Origin: an uncultured Eubacteriales bacterium
GTDB lineage: Bacteria > Bacillota > Clostridia > Oscillospirales > Acutalibacteraceae
DNA length: 64,000 nt
Reading direction: 5' to 3'
Assembly: GCA_951801675.1 (NCBI GenBank)
Contig: CATONX010000010.1
Span: forward strand, 1-64,000
Under the pieces are notes generated by a model. The model searched no databases. It saw only the letters and a list, made by a program, of their open reading frames with translations, and was not told where the DNA came from. This document shows, one piece after another, positions 34,090-42,260 of this stretch (the first letter of the stretch is position 1; every line of letters starts with the position of its first letter). A program made the translations under genes and the position numbers.

Positions 34090-34128
34090 AAAAGCCCTGT
34101 ATGCCAAACACGCATACAGGGCTTTTTT
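34090..34128 (+). terminator. Terminator after TspO gene
   Basis: AAAAGCCCTGTATGC and GCATACAGGGCTTTT form a perfect 15-bp stem, followed by more T. It also serves the convergent Cys-rich gene on the minus strand. Confidence 0.93.
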
Positions 34129-34130
34129 GT

Positions 34131-34322
34131 TTAGTTCGATTCCCGGTCTTTCTTCAGGGCTTCAAAGCTGCGGTCGTAGGTGGCCTCCCCTTCCTTGGAG
34201 AAAAAGCAGCCCGGAAAACCGCCCTCGTGGTCCCGGTGGTGCGCCACACAGGCACAGCACTTGCCGTGCCGGGGGCAGTCATAGGTACATGGACATGGAC
34301 GGGTATTGCTGCATGCGTTCAT
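34131..34322 (-). CDS. Cys-rich small protein (DUF6485-like)
   Basis: 63 residues with seven Cys, six in the block CSNTRPCPCTYDCPRHGKCC and then CVAHHR. A further GCFF follows. This CPRHGKCC-x-CVxxHR pattern is one I recall from small conserved Clostridial proteins (DUF6485), probably metal-binding. Function unknown. The ATG has a perfect site (GGGAGGTGACGAAGC). It is too short to carry another domain. Confidence 0.8.
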   Translation of the reverse strand: MNACSNTRPCPCTYDCPRHGKCCACVAHHRDHEGGFPGCFFSKEGEATYDRSFEALKKDRESN

Positions 34323-34437
34323 GCTTCGTCACCTCCCTTTGCCTCCATTATACCCAAGGCAGCAAAGGGAAGGCAAGGCTAACTTCGACCCGCTTCCCGC
34401 TTTTTCGCCTGTCTGAGCGGGGAGGCGGCGCACGCCA

Positions 34438-35541
34438 TCATTCCGCCAGCAGCCGGGCCAGGATCTCGTTTGACACCAAAAATCCGTCCCGGGTCAGCCG
34501 CAGCCCCGTTTCGTCCTCTTCCATCAGCCCCGTCGCCGCAAGGGGCTTTGCCCGCCTTCGCAGCCGCTGCGGGATAGAATAGCCGAACCGGGCCCGAACC
34601 CCTTCCTCGGTAAGCCCTTCCACCAGCCGCAGCCGCAGCAGGACGTATTCCTCGAAATCGCCGCCCGCTCCGTCCTCTACCGGCTCCTTTCCTGAAAGGA
34701 ACCCTTCCAAGTCCCGCGGATAGAAAAACCGCCGCCCGTTTAAGAAGGAATGGGCCGCGGGCCCCAGCCCCAGGTATTCCTCCCCGTTCCAGTATTTGAG
34801 GTTGTGGCGGGAGGCAAGCCCCGGCCTTGCGAAATTAGAGATTTCATATTGCCTGAGGCCCATCTCCTCCAGGCCTTGGCAGGCGAACTGGTAGAGGGCC
34901 ACCTGCGCCTCCTCGCCGGGGAACTCGTCCGCCGGGCGCAAAGAGAAGGGGGTGCCCGCTTCGATTTTCAGCAAATAGGCGGACACATGCTCGGGCGACA
35001 GCCGTCTCACTAAGGACAGGGTTTCCCCCAAGCTTTCCTCCGTCTGTCCCGGAATGCCCAGCATCAGGTCGAGAGACAGGTTTTCAAAGCCCGCCCGCCG
35101 CGCCTCCTCCACCGCCCGGACCGTGTCTTTGGCCGTGTGCAGCCGGCCCAATGAGGCGAGCTCTTCGTCCACGCCCGTCTGCATCCCGATGGACAGCCGG
35201 TTGACCCCCGCAGCCCGGTAGCCTTGAAAATCCGCCAATGAGACGGTGGCGGGGTTGACTTCCAGTGTAATCTCCGCCGCATGCAACCCAAAGGTTTTTT
35301 CTACTGCCGCAAGCAGCGTCCCGACCCGCTTAGGCCCCAGCAAAGACGGGGTTCCGCCGCCGAAATAACAGCTGTCCGCCTCATAGCTGCCCGCATCTCC
35401 ATAGCGGCCCAGGGCGGCAAGCAAGGCGGAAGTATACTGATCGTATAAATCGTCATTTCCTTTACGGGAATAAAAGTCGCAATAGCCGCATTTGCGCAGG
35501 CAAAAGGGGACATGAAGGTAAAGGCCGATCAAGTGGGACAC
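34438..35541 (-). CDS. hemW: Radical SAM heme chaperone HemW
   Basis: 367 residues, related to coproporphyrinogen III oxidase HemN. The radical SAM cluster motif is LHVPFCLRKCGYCDFYS (CxxxCxxC), followed by CYFGGGTPSLL, VNRLSIGMQTGVDEEL, LSLDLMLGIPGQTEESL and the HemW segment RHNLKYWNGEEYLGLGPAAH. The shorter HemN-type N-terminus is missing, which supports HemW (heme insertion) rather than CpdH/HemN activity. It starts at a GTG eight bases after GGAGGG. The lepA-hemW pair is a conserved Firmicute arrangement. Confidence 0.93.
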   Translation of the reverse strand: MSHLIGLYLHVPFCLRKCGYCDFYSRKGNDDLYDQYTSALLAALGRYGDAGSYEADSCYFGGGTPSLLGPKRVGTLLAAVEKTFGLHAAEITLEVNPATVSLADFQGYRAAGVNRLSIGMQTGVDEELASLGRLHTAKDTVRAVEEARRAGFENLSLDLMLGIPGQTEESLGETLSLVRRLSPEHVSAYLLKIEAGTPFSLRPADEFPGEEAQVALYQFACQGLEEMGLRQYEISNFARPGLASRHNLKYWNGEEYLGLGPAAHSFLNGRRFFYPRDLEGFLSGKEPVEDGAGGDFEEYVLLRLRLVEGLTEEGVRARFGYSIPQRLRRRAKPLAATGLMEEDETGLRLTRDGFLVSNEILARLLAE

Positions 35542-35570
35542 GGGAAATGCCCTCCTTTGTGCATAAATCG

Positions 35571-35598
35571 AATTGATGCATTTATAGATGCATCAATT
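35571..35598. promoter_or_regulatory. Palindrome upstream of hemW
   Basis: AATTGATGCAT and ATGCATCAATT flank TTATAG: a perfect 11+6+11 dyad, 30 bases before the hemW start. It may be an operator or an mRNA hairpin between the lepA terminator and hemW. Confidence 0.5.
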
Positions 35599-35607
35599 GC
35601 CCGGCAG

Positions 35608-35638
35608 AAAAGCCGCCCAAGGAATTTGGGCGGCTTTT
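35608..35638 (-). terminator. Terminator after lepA
   Basis: AAAAGCCGCCCAA and TTGGGCGGCTTTT form a 13-bp stem with a 5-base loop, 9 bases after the lepA stop codon. Its presence means hemW needs readthrough or its own promoter. Confidence 0.88.
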
Positions 35639-35646
35639 GTCGTGTC

Positions 35647-37455
<1,809 letters not shown>

Positions 37456-37495
37456 AACTATCACCTCGTCGAAAGGGTAGGGTCCAATCCTTTCT

Positions 37496-37524
37496 ATTAT
37501 ACAGGCAAGCGCCCGGCTTTGCAA
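37496..37524 (-). promoter_or_regulatory. Sigma-A promoter of lepA
   Basis: Minus-strand TTGCAA (37519-37524) and TATAAT (37496-37501), spacing 17. The remaining lepA-XRE gap (37525-37714) shows no gene; a 21-codon plus-strand frame after AGGGGGAAAGCGC near 37680 is not convincing. Confidence 0.82.
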
Positions 37525-37714
37525 TTGATTTCCAAAGGAAGAAGGCATCCCTGCCTCGATTTATAACAAAACCGATGGATACCTGCACCCGATACGCGTA
37601 TTCGTATACGAAATGCGCGTACTCGTTGATGACAGCGGGCATTTTCCCAGCTAAAATAAGGGCGAAAGGGGGAAAGCGCATGAATCAAACATCGCTTTTC
37701 TATTTTCAGATTCA

Positions 37715-37783
37715 TTACAGGAAAAGCTCGCAGGGCCGCACCTGAAAATGGTCGGCCAGCGCGAACAGGTGGCGCAGGGAAAA
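37715..37783 (-). pseudogene. Possible relic of an XRE regulator C-terminus
   Basis: One minus-strand frame reads AFSLRHLFALADHFQVRPCE then LFL and a stop. This matches the way XRE helix-turn-helix domains end (xLxxLxxLAxxxxVxPxELF). It has no start and directly follows the intact XRE gene ending at 37791. It may be the remains of a second regulator gene; chance resemblance is possible at this length. Confidence 0.3.
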
Positions 37784-37790
37784 GGCGCGG

Positions 37791-38093
37791 CTATAAGCTG
37801 TCGATTAGCCGCAGAAAGGCCTGCTTTTGCTCCGGGGATAAGCGGCTCCATTTGGCAAGCAATTCGCGCTGCTCCTGCGTCAGCGGGCAGTCGGAATCAC
37901 CCTCATAGAAAAACTCGGACATGGTGATGCCCAAACCTTCGCAGAGACTTTCCAATGTATTGATTGAAGGGTTATGCTTCCTATGAAACATTGAATTTAT
38001 AGTGGTTTTAGGAACGCCGGATCGCTGGGAAAGTTCACGTTCGTTCAGGCCACGCTGCTTCATCAAGCTTTCCAGCCTATTTAGAATATTCAT
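37791..38093 (-). CDS. XRE-family repressor-like regulator
   Basis: 100 residues. An N-terminal helix-turn-helix (ILNRLESLMKQRGLNERELS, QRSGVPKTTINSMFHRKHNP, SINTLESLCEGLGITMSEFF) is followed by a short helical tail (LTQEQRELLAKWSRLSPEQK, QAFLRLIDSL) that could dimerise. The ATG at 38093 follows GAGGTG by 5 bases. It is divergent from another XRE gene across a 106-base region holding three matching operators and opposed promoters, an arrangement like phage cI/cro switches. No phage genes are near. Confidence 0.85.
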   Translation of the reverse strand: MNILNRLESLMKQRGLNERELSQRSGVPKTTINSMFHRKHNPSINTLESLCEGLGITMSEFFYEGDSDCPLTQEQRELLAKWSRLSPEQKQAFLRLIDSL

Positions 38094-38118
38094 GGAACAC
38101 CTCATACGCTTTTTTCTC

Positions 38119-38183
38119 ATTATAAAACGAAAAGGCGTTGACTGGGTGAACGAAAAGTCGTATTATATAAACGAAAATGCGTT
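38119..38183. promoter_or_regulatory. Three-operator divergent switch between two XRE genes
   Basis: Three copies of AACG-N6-CGTT lie at 38126-38139 (AAAAGG centre), 38149-38162 (AAAAGT centre, last base A instead of T) and 38170-38183 (AAAATG centre). Starts are 23 and 21 bases apart, about two helical turns, so bound dimers would line up on one face. The plus promoter -35 abuts operator 1, its spacer and -10 overlap operator 2, and its start point lies in operator 3. A minus-strand TATAAT (38119-38124) beside operator 1 lacks a -35, like a promoter that needs activation. Confidence 0.75.
38138..38166 (+). promoter_or_regulatory. Promoter of the rightward XRE gene
   Basis: TTGACT (38138-38143) and TATTAT (38161-38166) with 17 bases between, interleaved with the three operators. 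Confidence 0.82.
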
Positions 38184-38199
38184 CAAGGAGGAAAAAGCA

Positions 38200-38412
38200 A
38201 TGGAATCACGGCTCAAACTGCTTCGGGAAGAAAGAAATCTCTCTCCATCCGAGCTTGCCCGGACCGTAGGCATCTCTCTTCTTATCTATCAGCGCTATGA
38301 GAAGGACCATACCCGGATGAAAACGTCGGACCTATACAAACTGGCCCTGTTTTTTGATTGCAGCATGGATTATCTGGCTTACCGCACCCAAAAGCGGGAG
38401 GTGCTGCGGTAG
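38200..38412 (+). CDS. Small XRE-family regulator (Cro-like position)
   Basis: 70 residues, one helix-turn-helix domain: MESRLKLLREERNLSPSELA, RTVGISLLIYQRYEKDHTRM and KTSDLYKLALFFDCSMDYLA. The ATG is 8 bases after AAGGAGG. The stop TAG (38410-38412) shares its last two bases with the left arm of the first hairpin of the palindrome array. It is transcribed toward that array. Together with the leftward XRE gene it could form a bistable switch (inference). Confidence 0.85.
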   Translation: MESRLKLLREERNLSPSELARTVGISLLIYQRYEKDHTRMKTSDLYKLALFFDCSMDYLAYRTQKREVLR

Positions 38413-39272
38413 CCGGTGTGTGAATATAATTCACACACCGGCTCATCGATCCCTCCCAACGCCCCATTCGTTTTCGTGGATGAGCGGAGTATGTGAAATA
38501 AATTCACAAGCAAAGGCCCCTGGGTCTCCGCCGATTTCTGTGGATGGCTCAGGCGCGTGAATATAATTCACGCGCCTGAGGTTCCCCGTCCGCAACAGGA
38601 TTCCGTCCGGTTTCCGTAAGCAGTTTGGGGCACGTGAACGTAGCTCACGTGCCTGGGGGTTCCTTCCCTTTTCGGGCCATCTGTGTGCATGTTTGCAAAA
38701 GGCATCCGCCCGGTCTCGCGGGCCATTCGAGGAAGTGATCTATATTCACATACATCCCCCAGGCTTTCGCCAATTTCTGTGGATGGCCAAGTGCGTGAAT
38801 GAGATTCACGTGCCTGGAGGTTCCTTCCTGATTTAAGCCATCCGCGTGCTTCTGTGGGCCCCGTGCATTGTGAATATAATTCACAATGCACGGGGCTTTC
38901 CCCACCCGCAGAAGGCGTTCGCCTGGTCTCGCAGATCATTTAGAATTGTGATCTATATTCATATACATCCCCCAGGCCTTCGCCGACTTCTGTGGATGGC
39001 CGAGTGAGTGAATGTAGTTCACGTGCCTGGGGGGTTCTCCGTCCGCAAAAGCATCCGCCAGACTTCGCGGACCATTCAAGGAAGTGAACCGCATTCACAT
39101 CCATACAGACGTATTCAACGGCCCGCCTGTATGGATAAGGGAATTGTGAATTATATTCACAACGTCCCCGTGGAACCGGTATATCCGTCAAGAAAAAGCG
39201 ATGACAAAGGCTTCTTGCCGCCCGTTTGTCCCCATCCGCAATCGGTCTAGTGTTTGTGAATATCATTCACAA
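38411..39272. repeat. Non-coding array of twelve GTGA-N7-TCAC palindromes with repeated spacers
   Basis: Twelve 15-mers start at 38420, 38493, 38557, 38634, 38735, 38795, 38870, 38948, 39008, 39084, 39146 and 39256. All read GTGA-N7-TCAC except the one at 38948 (TCAT). Several extend into perfect hairpins with different flanks: AGCCGGTGTGTGAAT/ATTCACACACCGGCT (38411-38443), CTCAGGCGCGTGAAT/ATTCACGCGCCTGAG (38548-38580) and GCCCCGTGCATTGTGAAT with its 18-base complement (38858-38896), each with the loop ATA. Spacing alternates near 60-64 and 73-78 bases, with two intervals of 101 and 110. Spacers recur too: CTTCTGTGGATGGC-type text (38535, 38774, 38987) and GGTCTCGCGG-type text just before 15-mers at 38735, 38948 and 39084. 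No ORF here has gene-like features. Confidence 0.9.
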
Positions 39273-39278
39273 TAAGTC

Positions 39279-39312
39279 AAGAGGGCCCAGGCTCATGAGC
39301 CTGGGCCCTCTT
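39279..39312. terminator. Bidirectional terminator between the array and the RACo-like gene
   Basis: AAGAGGGCCCAGGCTCA and TGAGCCTGGGCCCTCTT form a perfect 34-base palindrome, followed by TT then C on the plus strand and placed 3 bases after the RACo-like stop codon on the minus strand. Confidence 0.85.
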
Positions 39313-39315
39313 TTC

Positions 39316-40896
39316 TTATTCCTCCCCGTCCGGGAACAGCATGGCGTCCACATAGGCGTCGTTAAAGTCCGCCCGGCCGGACAGCTCCAGGTACTTGGCG
39401 TCCCAGGCGATCTGGGTCAGGCGGGCCCTTGCCCCGTCCTCCAAAAGGACTGCCGCGGCCCCCGCTCCCGCCGTGTTGCCCCCCGCCTGGGTCTTAGGAA
39501 GGAAGGCGGCGGGCAAGAGCCCGATGCGGCAGGCGCTGCGGGGGTTTAACGCGCAGCCGAAGGACCCGGCCAGCACCACCCGGTCCACCTGGGCCTCACC
39601 CAGGCCCGCTTCCTTTAACAGAAGCTCAATACCCGCCGCAAAAGCGGCCTTGGCCAATTGCAGCTCCCGGATGTCCTGCTGGGTGATTGCCACGCCCTGC
39701 TCCTTGCTTAGCAGGAAGGCGGGCTGGCGGTCAAGCTCGAGGAAGCGGTCGGCAAGAGCCGGCGGCAGCTCGTCTTCGTCCATCCGTCCGGTTTCGTCTA
39801 CCGCCCCGCAGTCTAAAAGCGCCGCCGCCGCGTCCAAAAGCCCCGAGCCGCAGATGCCCGCCGCCGGTCCCCCGCCGATGGTGGTCACCGAAACGCCCTC
39901 CCTGGTCAGAGACACTTGGTTGATCGCGCCGGGAACCCCGCCCATCCCGTAGCAGATGCGGGCTCCTTCCAGTGCCGGGCCCGCCGCCACCGAGCAGCAG
40001 AAAATATCCCTGCCCCGGCTAAGGGCCATTTCCCCGTTGGTGCCGATGTCGATGAGCAGGGCGTTTTCTCCGGGTTTCCCCAGGCCCGCCGCTAGGATGC
40101 CCGCCGTAATGTCTCCGCCCACGTAGGCGGAAAGGCACCGGATGAGATGAACGGGGGCATTCGGATCCATAGAAAGCCCCAGCTCCCCGGCGGGCACGTC
40201 CGCCCCGAAGAGGGACTTAGGGGTGAAAGGCGCCTGGGCGATGGACGCGGGGTCTAAGCCGCGCAGCAAGTGAAGCATGGTGGTGTTGGCCGCGATGACG
40301 CCCTTTTGCACCCGGGGTGCCGCTGCCCCAGCCTTTCGGCAAGCGGAAGAAAGCATGTCATTAAGAGCACCCACAATGGCCGATTGCAGGGCGGGGAGGG
40401 CCCCCTTCCCCGCCGCGTCAATGCGGGCGATCACGTCCGCCCCGAAGGTGCGCTGGGGGTTTAGGGCGCTTTCGGTGCTGAGGAGCCGGCGGCTTTTCAG
40501 GCCGAAGAGGGAAAGGGCTACCGTGGTGGTGCCAATGTCGGCGGCGAAGCCCAAGGGCTCGGTTTCGTCGGCTGGTTCACTCGAAACGGCGTCGCACTCC
40601 CCGGTTTTGGCTTCGGCGGGGGCCTGCAAAGTCACCGTCACTGCCCCTTCCACCTGGGCAAAGCATGCCAGGCGCACGTCCGTCTCCCGGGCGCTTCCCA
40701 GCAGGGCCGCTTCCTCGGCCGATATGGCCGAAAGCGCCCCTTTTGCCTTCACCCTGCATTTGCCGCAGGTGTGGCCCCCGCCGCAGGGGGCGTAGAAGGA
40801 AACGCCGCACCGGCCGAATAGGTCGAGCAAGGTTTCGCCCGGATGGGCGCTGAGAAGGTCCGTCCGGTCCCCTTGGATCAAAGTAACGTCTGGCAT
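39316..40896 (-). CDS. RACo-like corrinoid activation/regeneration protein (2Fe-2S plus ASKHA ATPase)
   Basis: 526 residues. An N-terminal plant-type [2Fe-2S] domain has APCGGGHTCGKCRVKAKGAL (C-x5-C-x2-C) and the fourth ligand in RLACFAQ. A linker leads to the DUF4445/ASKHA ATPase domain: GFAADIGTTTVALSLFGLKS, ALLIDIGTNGEMALSRG, GGPAAGICGSGLLDAAAALL and VLAGSFGCALNPRSACRIGL. Such proteins use ATP to reduce Co(II) corrinoids of methyltransferase systems back to Co(I). No methyltransferase or corrinoid protein is in the window, so its partner is elsewhere. I chose the ATG at 40896, just before the ferredoxin fold; the site (GGAAAGGCAGGCGG) is imperfect. Confidence 0.87.
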   Translation of the reverse strand: MPDVTLIQGDRTDLLSAHPGETLLDLFGRCGVSFYAPCGGGHTCGKCRVKAKGALSAISAEEAALLGSARETDVRLACFAQVEGAVTVTLQAPAEAKTGECDAVSSEPADETEPLGFAADIGTTTVALSLFGLKSRRLLSTESALNPQRTFGADVIARIDAAGKGALPALQSAIVGALNDMLSSACRKAGAAAPRVQKGVIAANTTMLHLLRGLDPASIAQAPFTPKSLFGADVPAGELGLSMDPNAPVHLIRCLSAYVGGDITAGILAAGLGKPGENALLIDIGTNGEMALSRGRDIFCCSVAAGPALEGARICYGMGGVPGAINQVSLTREGVSVTTIGGGPAAGICGSGLLDAAAALLDCGAVDETGRMDEDELPPALADRFLELDRQPAFLLSKEQGVAITQQDIRELQLAKAAFAAGIELLLKEAGLGEAQVDRVVLAGSFGCALNPRSACRIGLLPAAFLPKTQAGGNTAGAGAAAVLLEDGARARLTQIAWDAKYLELSGRADFNDAYVDAMLFPDGEE

Positions 40897-40931
40897 AAGC
40901 GCCGCCTGCCTTTCCAAGTTAGAGTACCACG

Positions 40932-40940
40932 AGTATAGCA
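40932..40940 (-). promoter_or_regulatory. Extended -10 promoter of the RACo-like gene
   Basis: Minus-strand TGCTATACT is an extended -10 element; no good -35 lies 17 bases upstream. It is 36 bases before the ATG. Confidence 0.5.
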
Positions 40941-40983
40941 TGAATCGGCGGGAAAAAACCACCCAGTTTCTGCAAAAAGCGGC

Positions 40984-41012
40984 TTGCGTGGGGGACCCCG
41001 TTCGCGTATACT
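40984..41012 (+). promoter_or_regulatory. Promoter of the MscS operon
   Basis: TTGCGT (40984-40989) and TATACT (41007-41012), spacing 17. Confidence 0.65.
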
Positions 41013-41051
41013 GAAAGAAAAAACAGGCGTTTTTCGAAAGGAGCGGACCCT

Positions 41052-41867
41052 ATGGAGAAATTTATGGACTGGCTGTGGGCCGTGATAGTGGAGTACGGGC
41101 CGAAGCTGCTCGTTGCGCTGATTGTGCTGCTGGTGGGGATCTGGCTAGCGAAGCTTGTAACCAAGCTCGTCATGAAGATGCTGCAAAGGGGCAAGGTGGA
41201 CGTGACGCTCCATTCCTTTATCCGCTCCGCCGTCTATATCGCCCTGATGATTCTGGTGGTGGTCACCGTCTGCGGCACCCTGGGGGTGAACATGACCTCC
41301 ATCATCACCGTGATCGGCGCGGCGGGCGCTGCCATCGCCCTGGCGCTGCAAGACAGCTTGAAGAACATCGCCGGCGGCATCCTGATTCTCGTTTCCCATC
41401 CCTTCCGGGTGGGGGACTATGTCCAGACCGAGGGAATCGGCGGAACGGTTACGGAAATCCGCCTGTTTTACACCACTCTGACCACGGTGGACAACAGCCG
41501 TGTGGTCCTCCCCAACTCCCGCCTGACCGGCAATAACCTCGTCAACTTCAACGCCGAGGAAACCCGCCGCCTGGATCAGAACTTCTCCATCGGCTATCAG
41601 GACGACGTGGCTCTTGCCAAGGAAACCATCCTCATGCTGGCCTGCAAAAGCGAGCTTACCATCCCGGAGCCGGAACCCACCGTCCAAATGGTGGAGCACG
41701 GGGATTCGGCCATTGTGCTGCAGCTGCGCTGCTGGACCAAAACCGGGGACTACTGGCAGCTCAAATTCCAACTGCTCGAGCAGGTGAAGGCGGAGTTCGA
41801 CCGCATCGGCATCTCCATCCCCTTTCACCAGATCGACGTGCATGTGACGAAGGAAAAGGCGGAATAA
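41052..41867 (+). CDS. Small-conductance mechanosensitive channel (MscS family)
   Basis: 271 residues. Three membrane helices lie in the first ~100 residues (YGPKLLVALIVLLVGIWLAK, VYIALMILVVVTVCGTLGV, ITVIGAAGAAIALALQDSL). The last is the Gly/Ala-rich pore helix TM3. The beta domain follows (SHPFRVGDYVQTEGIGGTVT, EIRLFYTTLTTVDNSRVVLP, NSRLTGNNLVNF) and then the alpha/beta vestibule. It opens under membrane tension to release solutes after hypo-osmotic shock. Start has AAAGGAG upstream. The next gene begins directly after the stop. Confidence 0.95.
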   Translation: MEKFMDWLWAVIVEYGPKLLVALIVLLVGIWLAKLVTKLVMKMLQRGKVDVTLHSFIRSAVYIALMILVVVTVCGTLGVNMTSIITVIGAAGAAIALALQDSLKNIAGGILILVSHPFRVGDYVQTEGIGGTVTEIRLFYTTLTTVDNSRVVLPNSRLTGNNLVNFNAEETRRLDQNFSIGYQDDVALAKETILMLACKSELTIPEPEPTVQMVEHGDSAIVLQLRCWTKTGDYWQLKFQLLEQVKAEFDRIGISIPFHQIDVHVTKEKAE

Positions 41868-42116
41868 ATGCGGACAAAACCATATCAATACAAGCTCAAT
41901 CTCCTGCGGCCCGGGCTCTTTTTGTGCGCGGGAATGGCCGTGCTGTTCCTGGCGGGGCTGCTTTTGCGGCTTTGCGGCCTGAAACCGGCGGGAACGGTGC
42001 TCTGGTTCCTGGCCGGGGTGCTTTTGGCGGTTTTGCTGCTGCTTTTGGCGATCGAAGGGCACCAGGACAAGGTGCTCTATCGGATGGCAAAAGAGGAGGA
42101 CCCGGAGATCAAATAA
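41868..42116 (+). CDS. Small two-helix membrane protein of unknown function
   Basis: 82 residues. Two hydrophobic helices (PGLFLCAGMAVLFLAGLLLR and TVLWFLAGVLLAVLLLLLAI) are followed by a charged tail (EGHQDKVLYRMAKEEDPEIK). The ATG follows the mscS TAA with no gap, so translation is coupled; GAAGGAAAAGG inside mscS may act as its site. Coupling suggests a role linked to the channel, but I do not recognise the family. Confidence 0.65.
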   Translation: MRTKPYQYKLNLLRPGLFLCAGMAVLFLAGLLLRLCGLKPAGTVLWFLAGVLLAVLLLLLAIEGHQDKVLYRMAKEEDPEIK

Positions 42117-42128
42117 GTTCGGCTGCGA

Positions 42129-42170
42129 AAGAAGGAAGGGCCCGGACACACGTCCGGGCCCTTCCTTCTT
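42129..42170 (+). terminator. Strong terminator after the MscS operon
   Basis: A perfect 19-bp stem (AAGAAGGAAGGGCCCGGAC with GTCCGGGCCCTTCCTTCTT) around a 4-base loop. Confidence 0.88.
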
Positions 42171-42200
42171 TACGCCTCCGCCTTTCCCCGAGTGTAACCG

Positions 42201-42256
42201 AAAAGCCGAAATCCCGTCCCAAGGCCACAGCCCTCTGGACGGGATTTTGGCTTTTT
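42201..42256. terminator. Second, bidirectional terminator (end of GH13 gene)
   Basis: AAAAGCCGAAATCCCGTCC pairs with GGACGGGATTTTGGCTTTT (one mismatch) around a 17-base loop, with T tails on both strands. It lies 4 bases after the minus-strand GH13 stop codon. Confidence 0.85.
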
Positions 42257-42260
42257 ATAC

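Noticed and set aside
38568..39266. Minus-strand ORFs of 86-123 codons in the array (38568-38939, 38645-38905, 38940-39266)
   Set aside because: They run through the hairpins, encode the palindrome as repeated short peptides (VNYIHN, CEYNS) and lack ribosome binding sites.
38411..39272. CRISPR array
   Set aside because: Repeats are only 15 bp with variable flanks, spacers are similar to each other rather than unique, spacing is irregular and no cas gene is present.
38411..39272. Rex or CRP binding sites (TTGTGAA...TTCACAA)
   Set aside because: The arms resemble Rex sites, but the distance is one base longer than in TTGTGAA-N4-TTCACAA, and CRP sites need TGTGA-N6-TCACA (here N7). Twelve copies in a non-promoter region also argue against it.
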